Below, in pieces: positions 1 through 7,865 of a stretch of 64,000 nt of DNA. The stretch is taken from NCBI RefSeq assembly GCF_030812785.1, contig NZ_JAUSTJ010000002.1, positions 1 through 64,000 of the forward strand. The letters run 5' to 3'. The stretch comes from Sphingomonas kyeonggiensis. GTDB lineage: Bacteria; Pseudomonadota; Alphaproteobacteria; Sphingomonadales; Sphingomonadaceae. The position numbers were made by a program, and so were the translations under genes. The first letter of the stretch is position 1. Each line of letters opens with the position of its first letter. Under the pieces are notes generated by a model, which saw only the letters and a program-made list of their open reading frames with translations, made no database searches and was not told the origin of the DNA.

Positions 1-45
1 TGGTCGTGTTGATCCTGACCCTCGGCTTCTCCGGCGACCCTACCG

Positions 46-95
46 ACCCCCCCGCGCCCCCCCACCCCCCCCCCCCCGCCCCCCCCCCCCCCCCG
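46..95. repeat. Long cytosine-rich low-complexity tract
   Basis: About fifty bases are almost pure C, broken by single A or G residues. No convincing gene covers the tract; the reading frame through it would encode a proline run followed by arginine-rich sequence typical of non-coding GC-rich DNA. Homopolymers of this length are prone to slippage and to sequencing or assembly error, so the exact length should not be trusted. Confidence 0.8.
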
Positions 96-106
96 CCGCG
101 AAGCGG

Positions 107-203
107 TCGCGTCAGGAAGGCCGCTGGACAGCGTCACGTCTCTTGCGCGTGGCGCCGCCACGCGACTGCGAGCCGTTCCTTGCCAGCGGCCTTCCTGACG
201 CGA
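107..203. repeat. Large inverted repeat with nested hairpin
   Basis: A 21-bp perfect inverted repeat (107-127 pairing with 183-203) encloses 55 bases. The enclosed part holds a second hairpin near 149-167 with 8-bp arms (CGCGTGGC / GCCACGCG). It lies just upstream of recN and could be a bidirectional terminator for an unseen upstream gene or a dispersed repeat. There is no T-run on either side, so a terminator role is only possible. Confidence 0.75.
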
Positions 204-261
204 TCACGGCCGTTGCGGGAAGTGGGTGCACACCCTTGGTTCCTGCGATAGGGGCAGGCGC

Positions 262-1923
262 ATGCTGACTGCGCTGGCCATACGCGACGTCGTCCTGATC
301 GAGGCGCTGGACCTGGAGTTCGGCGCCGGCCTGGGCGTGCTCACCGGCGAAACCGGGGCGGGCAAGTCGATCCTGCTCGATGCGCTGGGCCTGGCGCTCG
401 GCGCGCGCGGCGAGACCGGGCTGGTGCGGAACGGCGCGAGCCAGGCGGTGGTGACCGCCAGCTTCGAGCCGCCGGCGCGGGACGGCGAGATCGCCAATAT
501 CTTCCACCAGAACGGGCTGGAGCTCGAGCCGGGCGAGCCGCTGATCGTGCGGCGCATCGTCAAGGCCGATGGCGGCAGCCGCGCCTTTCTCAACGACCAG
601 CCGGCGTCCGCCGGGCTGCTGCGCGAACTGGCGCCGCATCTCGTCGAGATCCATGGCCAGCATGACGATCGCGGAATGCTCAATGCGCGGGGGCACCGTG
701 CGCTACTCGACGCATTCGGGCGGTGCGATCCGGGTCCGGTGGCGGTCGCGCACAAGGCGTGGCGCGATGCCGAGGCGGCGCTGGCGGTGGCGCGGGCCGA
801 GCAGGACGTCACCGAGCGCGACCGCGAATGGCTGGAACATGCTGTGGCCGAGCTGCGCGCGCTGGCGCCCGAGGCGGGCGAGGAAGAAACGCTGGCCGAG
901 CGCCGGGCGAGCATGCAGCGCGGCGAGAAGATCGCCGGCGAGCTGCAGGGCATCGCCGAGCTGCTCGACGGATCGGAGGGCGGGCTGAGCCAGCTCCGCC
1001 AGGCCGCGCGAGTGCTCGAGCGGATCGCCGAGGATCATGCGGCGCTGGGCGAGGCGCTCGCCGCGATCGACCGCGCGATCACCGAAGCGGCCGAGGCGCA
1101 GGACAAGGTCGACAGCGCCGCCGAGGCGCTCGCCTTCGATCCCGCCGCGCTGGAAGCGGACGAGGCACGGCTGTTCGAGTTGCGCGGCATCGCCCGCAAG
1201 CACCGGGTGCAGCCGGACGAACTGCCGGCGCTGCTCGAGGAACTGGCCGGAAGGCTGGAACGGGTACAGAGCGGCGGCGCGGGGATCGCCCGTCTCGAGG
1301 CGGTGGTGCGCGAGACGCACGCCGCCTATGCCGATGCCGCGAAGACGCTTTCCGCCAATCGTACCCTCGCCGCGGCACGGCTCGATGCGGCGGTGATGAC
1401 CGAGCTCAAGCCCCTCAAGCTCGACGCTGCGCGATTCCGCACCGTGGTCGAGCCGCAGGCCGAGGCGAACTGGTCGAGCTTTGGCATGGACCGGGTCGAG
1501 TTCGAAGTCTCGACCAACCCGGGCGCGCCCTTCGCGCCGCTGATCAAGATCGCCTCGGGCGGCGAGCTGTCACGCTTCATTCTGGCGATGAAGGTGGCGC
1601 TGGCCGAAGAGGGCGGGGCGCGGACGCTGATCTTCGACGAGATCGACCGCGGCGTCGGCGGTGCGGTGGCGAGTGCGATCGGCGAGCGGCTTGCCCGGCT
1701 GGCCGACACCGCCCAGCTGCTGGTGGTGACGCACAGCCCGCAGGTCGCGGCGCGCGGGGCCCAGCATCTGCTGATCGCCAAGAGCCATGACGGCATCGTC
1801 ACCCGCACCGGCGTGACGCCGCTCGATGCCGCCCAGCGCCGCGAGGAGATTGCGCGGATGCTCTCGGGCGCCGAGATCACCGACGAGGCGCGTGCGCAGG
1901 CGGAACGGCTGATTGCGGCCTGA
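262..1923 (+). CDS. recN: DNA repair protein RecN
   Basis: SMC-like ATPase of double-strand break repair, acting in the cytoplasm on DNA ends and cohesion. The protein is 553 residues, the usual RecN length. Visible motifs are Walker A GETGAGKS (residues 29-36), a central alanine/glutamate-rich coiled-coil region, the ABC signature SGGELSRF near residue 433, Walker B LIFDEID near 455 and the H-loop VTHSPQ near 490. The ATG at 262 is chosen because the family starts with the MLTALAIRDVVLIE-type sequence; a GTG at 226 would add twelve residues unlike the family. It stands alone, followed by a palindromic repeat and convergent genes. Confidence 0.97.
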   Translation: MLTALAIRDVVLIEALDLEFGAGLGVLTGETGAGKSILLDALGLALGARGETGLVRNGASQAVVTASFEPPARDGEIANIFHQNGLELEPGEPLIVRRIVKADGGSRAFLNDQPASAGLLRELAPHLVEIHGQHDDRGMLNARGHRALLDAFGRCDPGPVAVAHKAWRDAEAALAVARAEQDVTERDREWLEHAVAELRALAPEAGEEETLAERRASMQRGEKIAGELQGIAELLDGSEGGLSQLRQAARVLERIAEDHAALGEALAAIDRAITEAAEAQDKVDSAAEALAFDPAALEADEARLFELRGIARKHRVQPDELPALLEELAGRLERVQSGGAGIARLEAVVRETHAAYADAAKTLSANRTLAAARLDAAVMTELKPLKLDAARFRTVVEPQAEANWSSFGMDRVEFEVSTNPGAPFAPLIKIASGGELSRFILAMKVALAEEGGARTLIFDEIDRGVGGAVASAIGERLARLADTAQLLVVTHSPQVAARGAQHLLIAKSHDGIVTRTGVTPLDAAQRREEIARMLSGAEITDEARAQAERLIAA

Positions 1924-2056
1924 AGCCCTCTCCCTCTGGGAGAGGGTTGGGTGAGGGCGACGGTTCCGCTAGCGATGCGTCTGGAGCTGCGCGACCCTCA
2001 TCCCTCCCACCCGCTTTGCGGGCGGGCCCCTCCCTTCTCCCAATGGGAGAAGGGGC
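1924..2056. repeat. Palindromic CCCTCTCCC-type intergenic repeat (copy 1)
   Basis: Between the convergent genes recN and the winged-helix regulator lie two small palindromes, CCCTCTCCCTCTGGGAGAGGG near 1925 and CTTCTCCCAATGGGAGAAG near 2033, with further GGGTGAGGG / CCCTCACCC complementarity. The same type of element recurs at six other intergenic places in this window. A bidirectional terminator or REP-like role is likely here given the convergent genes. Confidence 0.7.
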
Positions 2057-2350
2057 TCACCCAATCAGCTTTCCCAGCGCTTCCAGATATTCCGCGAAGG
2101 CCTTGCGCCCCTTCGCGGTGATCCGCGCGCGGGTCAGCGGCTTGCGGCCCATGAAGCTCTTCTCGATCTCGACATAGCCGGCATCCTCCAGCTTGCGGAG
2201 ATGGACCGAGAGGTTGCCCTGCGTCGCCTGGAGCAGCGCCTTGAGCTCGTTGAACTCCGCCGCCTCGGCATCGACGAGATAGGCCATGATCCCCAGGCGC
2301 ATGCGCCCGTGGATCACGTCGTCGATCTTGCCGATGTCGAACTGGCTCAT
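2057..2350 (-). CDS. Winged-helix transcriptional regulator (HTH_34-like)
   Basis: A 97-residue protein consisting of one winged helix: an N-terminal helix, a helix-turn-helix with LKALLQATQGNLSVHLRKLE around residues 37-56, and a basic wing with KPLTRARITAKG. This matches the small MarR/ArsR-like family that regulates neighbouring membrane-protein genes. It is the last gene of a three-gene minus-strand operon, 5 bp after the preceding membrane-protein gene, so autoregulation of that operon through the palindrome at 4245-4261 is a reasonable inference. The ATG at 2350 gives the family N-terminus. Confidence 0.9.
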   Translation of the reverse strand: MSQFDIGKIDDVIHGRMRLGIMAYLVDAEAAEFNELKALLQATQGNLSVHLRKLEDAGYVEIEKSFMGRKPLTRARITAKGRKAFAEYLEALGKLIG

Positions 2351-2355
2351 GGAAG

Positions 2356-2985
2356 TCAGGCGGTCTCGCGCTGGCCGGCGCGCATGAGGAAATAGCCGGG
2401 CAGGGCGAGCAGCCCCAGCATCGCCGCGCCCAGGATCAGCAGGAACAGCGGGATCGGCCCGCCCATGCCGAGCAGTCCGGCCAGCACCAGCGAGCAGAGG
2501 AACCACCCCGCCGAGACCAGCCCGTACCAGCCGCGCCGCCGCACCGCATGGGCGATGTACCAGATCGTGCCCTGCACCACGCAGATCATGATCGGGTGGA
2601 GCAGCCAGGTCCCCATGTTCTGGGTGCGGAAGGCGAGGAAGCCGAAGATCAGCGCAGTGCTCAGCGCCGCCAGCCCGCCGCCGCCGAACGCGGCGTTGAT
2701 CGCGCGGGTGCCGACGCTGTGCTTGCTCATCCCCTTGTCGCGCACGGTGATGCGGATGATCGCGACGAGGAAGATCACCGTCGGCAGGATGCCTACCACC
2801 AGGTGCACCGCGACGGGCACCGGCACGCCGGTGGAGAGCCAGGACTGGATCAGGCACTGCACCCCGTAGCAGGCGCCGGCCCAGAGCAGCGCCTGTCCCA
2901 GCGAATCCTGGACCTGTCCGCTCTCGCTCATGAGCGCGCGGACGAATGCCAGGTCGTCGCGCGCGCTCTCGGTCGGGTCCTTCAT
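2356..2985 (-). CDS. Integral membrane protein of unknown function
   Basis: A 209-residue protein with about five to six hydrophobic segments and no recognisable catalytic motif. The first 25 residues are acidic and soluble (MKDPTESARDD). Its start codon overlaps the stop of the upstream acyltransferase (ATGA) and the regulator follows 5 bp later, so the three genes are almost certainly co-transcribed. Pairing of a membrane protein with an HTH_34 regulator is common in proteobacteria, where the function of the membrane partner is generally unknown. Confidence 0.88.
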   Translation of the reverse strand: MKDPTESARDDLAFVRALMSESGQVQDSLGQALLWAGACYGVQCLIQSWLSTGVPVPVAVHLVVGILPTVIFLVAIIRITVRDKGMSKHSVGTRAINAAFGGGGLAALSTALIFGFLAFRTQNMGTWLLHPIMICVVQGTIWYIAHAVRRRGWYGLVSAGWFLCSLVLAGLLGMGGPIPLFLLILGAAMLGLLALPGYFLMRAGQRETA

Positions 2986-4193
2986 GCCGCCTGCATCTCC
3001 ATTCCGCTCCTAGCCGCGCGCCGGGGAAGCTTGCGCCCGTTCAGCCACTTGCCGATCCAGCTGTGCCGGACAAGCAGGTGATAGCTGGCGAGCAGGATAA
3101 GGAAAGCGCCGCCGGTGACGAGGGCGAGTTTCATAAAGGCGGGCGCCTGGACCGGATAGACCAGCACCTGCAGCGCCATCACCACCGGCAGGTGGACGAG
3201 GTAGATCCAATAGCTGGCATCGGCGACGTAGCGGATCGCCGGCCGCTCGCGGGTGAGGAAGCGCAGCGCGGCACCGGTCAGGCCCAGCGTCCAGCTCCAC
3301 ACCGCCAGCGCATAGGTGCAGGCAAGCGCGGTCTTGGCGCCACCCTCGGCGATCGGAACCACGAAGCTGATCGCGCCGAGCTGCCACAGGCACGCGCCGG
3401 TCAGCGCCAGCGCCGCGACCAGATGGACCGGGAACCAGCGGCGGATGTCGCCGAGCAGGTCCTGTTGGCGGTGGAGCAGCCAGCCGAACGCGAAGGCCGT
3501 GCCGAAGCCGATCAGCGCCGCGCTGTTGGGCAGGAAGCCCTTGTCGGGCGTCGGGATGCCGCCCCAGGGGAACCACAGGGGCTGCATCGACAGCGCGATG
3601 GCGAGCGGGGCGGCGAGCGCCACCGCGGCGAATGGCGTGGCGGTCAGCAGCCGCATCGCCCCGTCGGCGAGCCCGCCGTCGCGGTCGACCAGCCGGCCCA
3701 GCGCCCTAAGCGCCAGCGCGCCCGCATAGAACAGCAGCAGCAGGTACAGGAACCATAAATGGGTGAGCGGGAAGGTCTGCGCCGTCATCGGCGGGGGCGG
3801 CGCCTGGTTGGTCGGCGGAGTACCGCCGTTCATCACCACCGCGCCCCAGATGAAGGTGGCGACGATCCCGAACATCGCGATCGGCCAGAAGGCGAGCAGC
3901 GGCAGGCCGATGCGCGCCAGCCGGTTGCGGACGAAACCGCCGGTGCCGCGCCGCTCGAGCAGCATCCGCCCGAAAAAGCCCGCGATCAGGAAGAAGGCGG
4001 CCATGCGGAAGATATGGGCGACGAAGAAGAAGTCGAGCACGCCGCCGCTCTCCACGTCGCGCACCACCCAGATCTGGGGGCCGGGAAGGAAGGAGAGCGA
4101 GGCGTGGAAGGCGACGCCGAGCAGCAGCGCGCCGGCGCGGACGGCATCGAGCGCATGGAGCCGCTCGGGGGCCTGAACCTGGTCTGTGGTCAT
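2982..4193 (-). CDS. Acyltransferase 3 family membrane protein (OafA/MdoC type)
   Basis: A 403-residue polytopic membrane protein of the acyltransferase-3 family, which moves acyl groups across the inner membrane onto glycans or lipids. It shows LDAVRAGALLLGVAFHASL near the N-terminus, containing the conserved His of the family, and roughly ten hydrophobic segments. The substrate cannot be told from sequence; MdoC-like glucan modification is one possibility. The ATG at 4193 is chosen because CGAGGAG lies seven bases upstream; longer in-frame starts have no family similarity. First gene of the operon with the membrane protein and the winged-helix regulator. Confidence 0.9.
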   Translation of the reverse strand: MTTDQVQAPERLHALDAVRAGALLLGVAFHASLSFLPGPQIWVVRDVESGGVLDFFFVAHIFRMAAFFLIAGFFGRMLLERRGTGGFVRNRLARIGLPLLAFWPIAMFGIVATFIWGAVVMNGGTPPTNQAPPPPMTAQTFPLTHLWFLYLLLLFYAGALALRALGRLVDRDGGLADGAMRLLTATPFAAVALAAPLAIALSMQPLWFPWGGIPTPDKGFLPNSAALIGFGTAFAFGWLLHRQQDLLGDIRRWFPVHLVAALALTGACLWQLGAISFVVPIAEGGAKTALACTYALAVWSWTLGLTGAALRFLTRERPAIRYVADASYWIYLVHLPVVMALQVLVYPVQAPAFMKLALVTGGAFLILLASYHLLVRHSWIGKWLNGRKLPRRAARSGMEMQAA

Positions 4194-4230
4194 GGCGAAT
4201 CTCCTCGGGCGACGTCCGCCCGCGAATCGC

Positions 4231-4261
4231 TGGATACGTGAACTAGTTTGTAATGTAAACT
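4231..4261 (-). promoter_or_regulatory. Promoter with overlapping palindromic operator
   Basis: Read on the minus strand, TTTACA (4254-4259) is followed after exactly 17 bases by TATCCA (4231-4236), a plausible sigma-70 promoter for the acyltransferase operon. The -35 box lies inside the 17-bp imperfect palindrome AGTTTGTAATGTAAACT (4245-4261). The AT-rich patch stands out against the GC-rich surroundings. The winged-helix protein encoded at the end of the operon is the natural candidate to bind it. Confidence 0.55.
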
Positions 4262-4341
4262 TGTTGGCGTGTTTCGGGTCGGCGCAGTAGGATACGCCTT
4301 CACGGAAACGGTGGAAGATCAGCGGACTGGAAGGGCAGCGC

Positions 4342-5160
4342 TCAGGCGGTGACGGCGCCGCTGGGCGGCGTGGCGCGGCGTCCCGCGATCCAGCCGGCAT
4401 AGCCGATCCCCGCGCCGATCAGCCCGGCGGCGAAGGCGAACGGCATCGCCGGCAACTGCGCGAACTGGGCGAATATCTGCCGCCAGGCCGGAAGCGGGCC
4501 GAGGAACTGGAACAGCAGCGCCCCCAGTACGACCACCGCGCCGGCGAGGAAGAAGGGGCGGCCATGGCGTCCGCTGCGCAGCGCCAGGACGAAGGCGATC
4601 GCGGCGGTGAGCGCATTGGCAAGCTGGAAGCCGATGCCGAGCTTCCAGAAATCCTCAGGCCCATTGATCGCGAGCGGCGGCAGGATCGGCATGAGCCGGC
4701 CCAGGATCGGCGGCAGCAGGAAGATCACCGTCGCCAGCATGTAGCGGGCATGGATCTGGACCTGCCGCCGCGTGCGCAGCGCCGAATAATAGCACCAGGC
4801 AAAGGCCGCGACCGAGACGACATCGATCCAGGCCAGGCCCGGGGCGAACAGCGGATAGAAGGGCGAGGGCGCCTCGACGAAACGCTGGGCCATGCCGAGG
4901 AAGATCATCGATCCGCCGGCGAGGAACAGCGGGAACAGCACCAGGCTCGACGTGCCGAGCGTCCGGTGCAGCCGATTGTTGCCGGCATGGATCGTCCAGC
5001 TCTGCGCGATGAGGAGCAGCAGCCACAGGGTCGCGGTCACGCCATGCGCATGCATCTGCAGCGGTGCGGTGCCGATCGTGGCGAGATAGCCGGGCCAGAA
5101 GGCCAGTGCGGCCAGCGGGAAGATCGCGAGCAGGAACCAATGGGCGTGACGATACGGCAT
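4342..5160 (-). CDS. Multispanning membrane protein, function unknown
   Basis: A 272-residue protein with seven or eight hydrophobic segments and conserved-looking histidines in the loops (MHAHG near residue 36, RQVQIHARY near 135), a pattern also seen in DUF2306-like and cytochrome-like membrane proteins. The ATG at 5160 is preferred over a GTG at 5184 because GGGGGGA lies about nine bases upstream of it. The gene lies upstream of the acyltransferase operon on the same strand but is separated by 148 bp that contain a separate promoter. Confidence 0.8.
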   Translation of the reverse strand: MPYRHAHWFLLAIFPLAALAFWPGYLATIGTAPLQMHAHGVTATLWLLLLIAQSWTIHAGNNRLHRTLGTSSLVLFPLFLAGGSMIFLGMAQRFVEAPSPFYPLFAPGLAWIDVVSVAAFAWCYYSALRTRRQVQIHARYMLATVIFLLPPILGRLMPILPPLAINGPEDFWKLGIGFQLANALTAAIAFVLALRSGRHGRPFFLAGAVVVLGALLFQFLGPLPAWRQIFAQFAQLPAMPFAFAAGLIGAGIGYAGWIAGRRATPPSGAVTA

Positions 5161-5226
5161 GCGACTGATCCCCCCGGCATTCACCTTCAGAATATCGCAG
5201 GTATGGGGGCAGTCAATGCGGGGAGG

Positions 5227-5508
5227 TCAGCCCCGGGTCAGCGCCCGCATCAGGTCGTGGCGGATTTCGTCCTGCTTCTCGCGGATCATACCGGGGATCA
5301 GTGCGGCGTCGACCAGCAGCCAGACGAAGCCGATCAGGATGAAATAGGACAGGATCTGCAGGATCGCCGACACCGGCTTGCCCAGATAGAAACGGTGCGC
5401 GCTGACGAACCAGAGGAAGAACCAGAACAGATAGGCCACCGCGATGCTCGGCCCGTCATTGGTCACGCGCTGTTCGACCAGCGTCATTTCGGCAATCGAG
5501 AGCGCCAT
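5227..5508 (-). CDS. TM2 domain-containing membrane protein
   Basis: A 93-residue protein with the TM2 pattern: a first membrane helix (AYLFWFFLWF), a short turn SAHRFYLGKP, and a second helix with aromatic and branched residues, ending in a charged cytoplasmic tail. TM2 proteins are small two-helix membrane proteins of unknown function. The start at 5508 is supported by AGAGGA six bases upstream; a longer frame to 5715 has arginine-rich non-native sequence. Single gene, oriented away from the secreted-protein gene at 5766. Confidence 0.9.
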   Translation of the reverse strand: MALSIAEMTLVEQRVTNDGPSIAVAYLFWFFLWFVSAHRFYLGKPVSAILQILSYFILIGFVWLLVDAALIPGMIREKQDEIRHDLMRALTRG

Positions 5509-5765
5509 CGGGTTCCTCTTGGTTTCGCCCCTGAATCTAGAGGCAGCCGACGGGGCGTCAATCGCTTTGCCTCGGCGCGGCCGGCAATCCGCACCGCTTC
5601 GGTACGTCGCACCGGGGACTCCTCCTCCCGAAGATGAACGGAACTCTGCGCCCCGCGACAGCTTGCGACACAAAAGCACAGGTCCGGGGACAAGGCTGCG
5701 ACAGGCACTCGCCATAACGGTGTCAGGCCGCAGGGACGGCCAGGATTTCGAAGAGGAGCGTAGAC

Positions 5766-6140
5766 ATGAAGAAGTTCACCCTGATGCTCGCCGGCCTTGG
5801 CATCGCCGTCTCAGCCGTTCCGATGACCGCCGCGACGGCCGCGCCGCACCCGGCGCCCGCCTTCCAGGCATGGCAGTCGATCAATGCGCGCCAGGCCAAT
5901 CTCGATCGCCGGATCGACCAGGGCGTCCGCTCGGGCGCGCTGACCCGGGGCGAGGCTGCCCGGCTCCGCGCCGACCTCAACGGCCTGGCACGGCTCGAGG
6001 CCCAGTATCGCCGCTCGCGTCCGGGCCTGACGCTCGCCGAGCGCCGTGACCTCGATCGCCGTTTCGATGCCCTGTCGGCACGGGTCCGCATCGAGAAGCA
6101 CGACCGCAACGATCGCCCCGGCCGTCCCGGCCGCTGGTAA
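5766..6140 (+). CDS. Small secreted protein, function unknown
   Basis: A 124-residue protein with a clear signal peptide (MKKFTLMLAGLGIAVSAVP, cleavage near ATAAP) and an alpha-helical, arginine-rich mature part (NARQANLDRRIDQGVRSG, RGEAARLRADLNGLARLE) ending in RPGRPGRW. Such helical periplasmic proteins are frequent in sphingomonads, with no known role. AGAGGAG lies eight bases before the ATG. A good terminator follows at 6186. Confidence 0.87.
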   Translation: MKKFTLMLAGLGIAVSAVPMTAATAAPHPAPAFQAWQSINARQANLDRRIDQGVRSGALTRGEAARLRADLNGLARLEAQYRRSRPGLTLAERRDLDRRFDALSARVRIEKHDRNDRPGRPGRW

Positions 6141-6185
6141 AAGGCTGACGGGTTCCCTTTTGCCCCCTTGGGGAACCTGACCAGG

Positions 6186-6221
6186 ACGGGCTCCTCCGCA
6201 AGGCGGGGCCCGTTGCTGTTT
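6186..6221 (+). terminator. Intrinsic terminator
   Basis: GC-rich stem ACGGGC (6186-6191) with GCCCGT (6208-6213) plus further inner pairs, followed by a short T-rich stretch (TGCTGTTT). A second hairpin, GGTTCCC / GGGGAACC (6151-6177), precedes it. Both lie downstream of the small secreted-protein gene. Confidence 0.6.
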
Positions 6222-6243
6222 GGGGGCAAGTAGATCCCTACTT

Positions 6244-6350
6244 CGTCACCCCGGGCTTGTGCCGGGGTCCACTGTGCCGCGAGGACGTAGCAAGCACCTC
6301 TTGTCCGGTATCCGCCTCCCGGTGGACCCCGGAACAAGCCCGGGGTGACG
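6244..6350. repeat. Long inverted repeat, CGTCACCCCGG type
   Basis: Two 29-base arms (6244-6272 and 6322-6350) are complementary except for one mismatch, separated by 49 bases. The outer sequence CGTCACCCCGG resembles the CGTCATCCCGG ends of the 82-bp repeats at 17461 and 61829, so it is probably a diverged member of the same family. It lies between convergent genes. Confidence 0.8.
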
Positions 6351-6360
6351 GTGGTGTGGG

Positions 6361-7368
6361 TCACCGCAGCGGCTTGCCGCTGTCCTTCCACTTGTCGAGA
6401 ATCTGCGACTCGCCCTGGTCCATCGGCGAGACGCTCGGCGCGGGCTTCGGCGCGACATAGCCGCCGATCGGCGTGCCGCTCTGGGCATAGGCCGGCTGGA
6501 TATTCTCGCGCGGCGTGGCGACGGGTGCGGCACTCTTGCCCGGCACGGCTGCCACCGGCACGGGAAGGGGCGGCGCTACCGGCGCTAGGTCCACCCGGGC
6601 ATGCGGCTCGGGCAGCGGCTCGCCGCCGCGATAGGCCTGGCGGAAGGCATTGGCGGTGCCCCACCAGCCCTTCCAGCGATGGAAGAAATGCGCGCCGAAC
6701 ACCCCGGTCATCACCAGGCTGCGGTTCCAGGTCGGGGTGACGGCATAGGTGTGGTAGTGCGTCGCCATCCCCACCGGCGCGAACACCTGGCCGGCGAGCG
6801 CCGCGGCGGCGACGCGGCCGGCGCGGTCCCAGGCCGAACGGGCCGGCTGGCGGGCCATCGCGCCGTCACAGGCGAAGCTGAACTGGCAGCCGCGCTTCTC
6901 CGATCCCTGGAACACCACGCCGCACACGGTGGCGGGGAAGGCGGGATGGCGCACGCGGTTGAGGATCACCTGCGCCACGGCCCGCTGCCCGTCGTTGGGC
7001 TCGTTCGCCGCCTCGTAATAGATGGCGGTGGTCAGGCACTGGAGCGCCCGCGTCTTGTCGAGCCCGCTCCCCGCCAGGTGGAAGGGCAGGGCCGGCTGGA
7101 TCGATCCATCGACGGCATTGTCGACCGCGTCGGCGGGGATCGGCATGTCGGGCAGGGCGGTGGTGCCGGTCGTGCCCGCGCCGACCGCGGCATCGTCGTC
7201 CACTGCGTAGTAAAGCGCGGCGCCGGGGAAATGGTCCTCGGCCTCATAGCCGACCGCGACGGGCTTCGGCTCGGCCTTGCGCGGCTGGGCAGGGGCGAGC
7301 GCCTGGGCGGAGAAGCCGGCGCCGATCAGCGACACGACGATCGCCGCCGCGAAACCGCGCGCCTGCAT
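6361..7368 (-). CDS. SleB-family cell wall hydrolase
   Basis: An exported peptidoglycan hydrolase, 335 residues from the ATG at 7368; a TTG at 7392 would add eight residues. The N-terminus is a signal peptide or anchor ending near SAQALA. The hydrolase_2 (SleB/CwlJ) domain is in the middle: AIYYEAANEP with the catalytic Glu, AVAQVILNRVRHPAFPATVC, and CQFSFACDG. The C-terminal 100 residues are proline/alanine-rich and probably disordered. In non-sporulating alphaproteobacteria these enzymes act in wall remodelling rather than germination. Single gene between a palindromic repeat and a small membrane-protein gene. Confidence 0.92.
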   Translation of the reverse strand: MQARGFAAAIVVSLIGAGFSAQALAPAQPRKAEPKPVAVGYEAEDHFPGAALYYAVDDDAAVGAGTTGTTALPDMPIPADAVDNAVDGSIQPALPFHLAGSGLDKTRALQCLTTAIYYEAANEPNDGQRAVAQVILNRVRHPAFPATVCGVVFQGSEKRGCQFSFACDGAMARQPARSAWDRAGRVAAAALAGQVFAPVGMATHYHTYAVTPTWNRSLVMTGVFGAHFFHRWKGWWGTANAFRQAYRGGEPLPEPHARVDLAPVAPPLPVPVAAVPGKSAAPVATPRENIQPAYAQSGTPIGGYVAPKPAPSVSPMDQGESQILDKWKDSGKPLR

Positions 7369-7516
7369 CTTCGAGAAACGCCGCCAGAACAAAGTTACGC
7401 CTACCCCGCTCGAGCCTTTCGCCCGGGCGCGGCATAGCCGATTTCAGGACGCGCTTCGCCCCCGGATTCTACCGCGTCCCACGGCGAAACACTTGATGGT
7501 TAAGGTAATTTTTAGA

Positions 7517-7843
7517 CTAGTGCCCGCCGCCGGCCATTTTCGGGAAGAGCAGCAGGATCACCACCAGGTTCACCGCCATGCCGGCGATCAGCAGCGGCTC
7601 GACCGGCCGGCTCGGCACCAGATAGGAAGCGAGCGCGACCGAGAAGACGCCGAAAGCATAGGCATTGGCGGCGACCAGGGCTGCGGCCGCGCCCTTGTTC
7701 GGGATCAGCGCGGCAAGCACCATCGCGGCGCCGACGGCGAGGTCGGGCACCTTGAACAGCGTGCCGACCATGTGCCCGTCGAGCACGCGCCAGGCGGTGA
7801 AGCCGCCGACGATCAGCGAAAGCAGGCGAAGCGCCAGCAGCAT
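7517..7843 (-). CDS. Small four-helix membrane protein, function unknown
   Basis: A 108-residue protein made almost entirely of hydrophobic segments (starting MLLALRLLSLIVGG, ending LLLFPKMAGGGH), with probably four membrane helices. The start at 7843 has AGAGGGG eight bases upstream. It lies 22 bp downstream of tgt on the same strand and is likely co-transcribed with it. No family is recognised with confidence. Confidence 0.82.
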   Translation of the reverse strand: MLLALRLLSLIVGGFTAWRVLDGHMVGTLFKVPDLAVGAAMVLAALIPNKGAAAALVAANAYAFGVFSVALASYLVPSRPVEPLLIAGMAVNLVVILLLFPKMAGGGH

Positions 7844-7865
7844 CGGATACCCCTCTTGTCCCGGA

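Noticed and set aside
6..251. An open frame across the poly-C tract that could be the end of an upstream gene
   Set aside because: It becomes a proline run and then an arginine-rich sequence through an inverted repeat; it does not resemble any protein end, and the tract length itself is doubtful.
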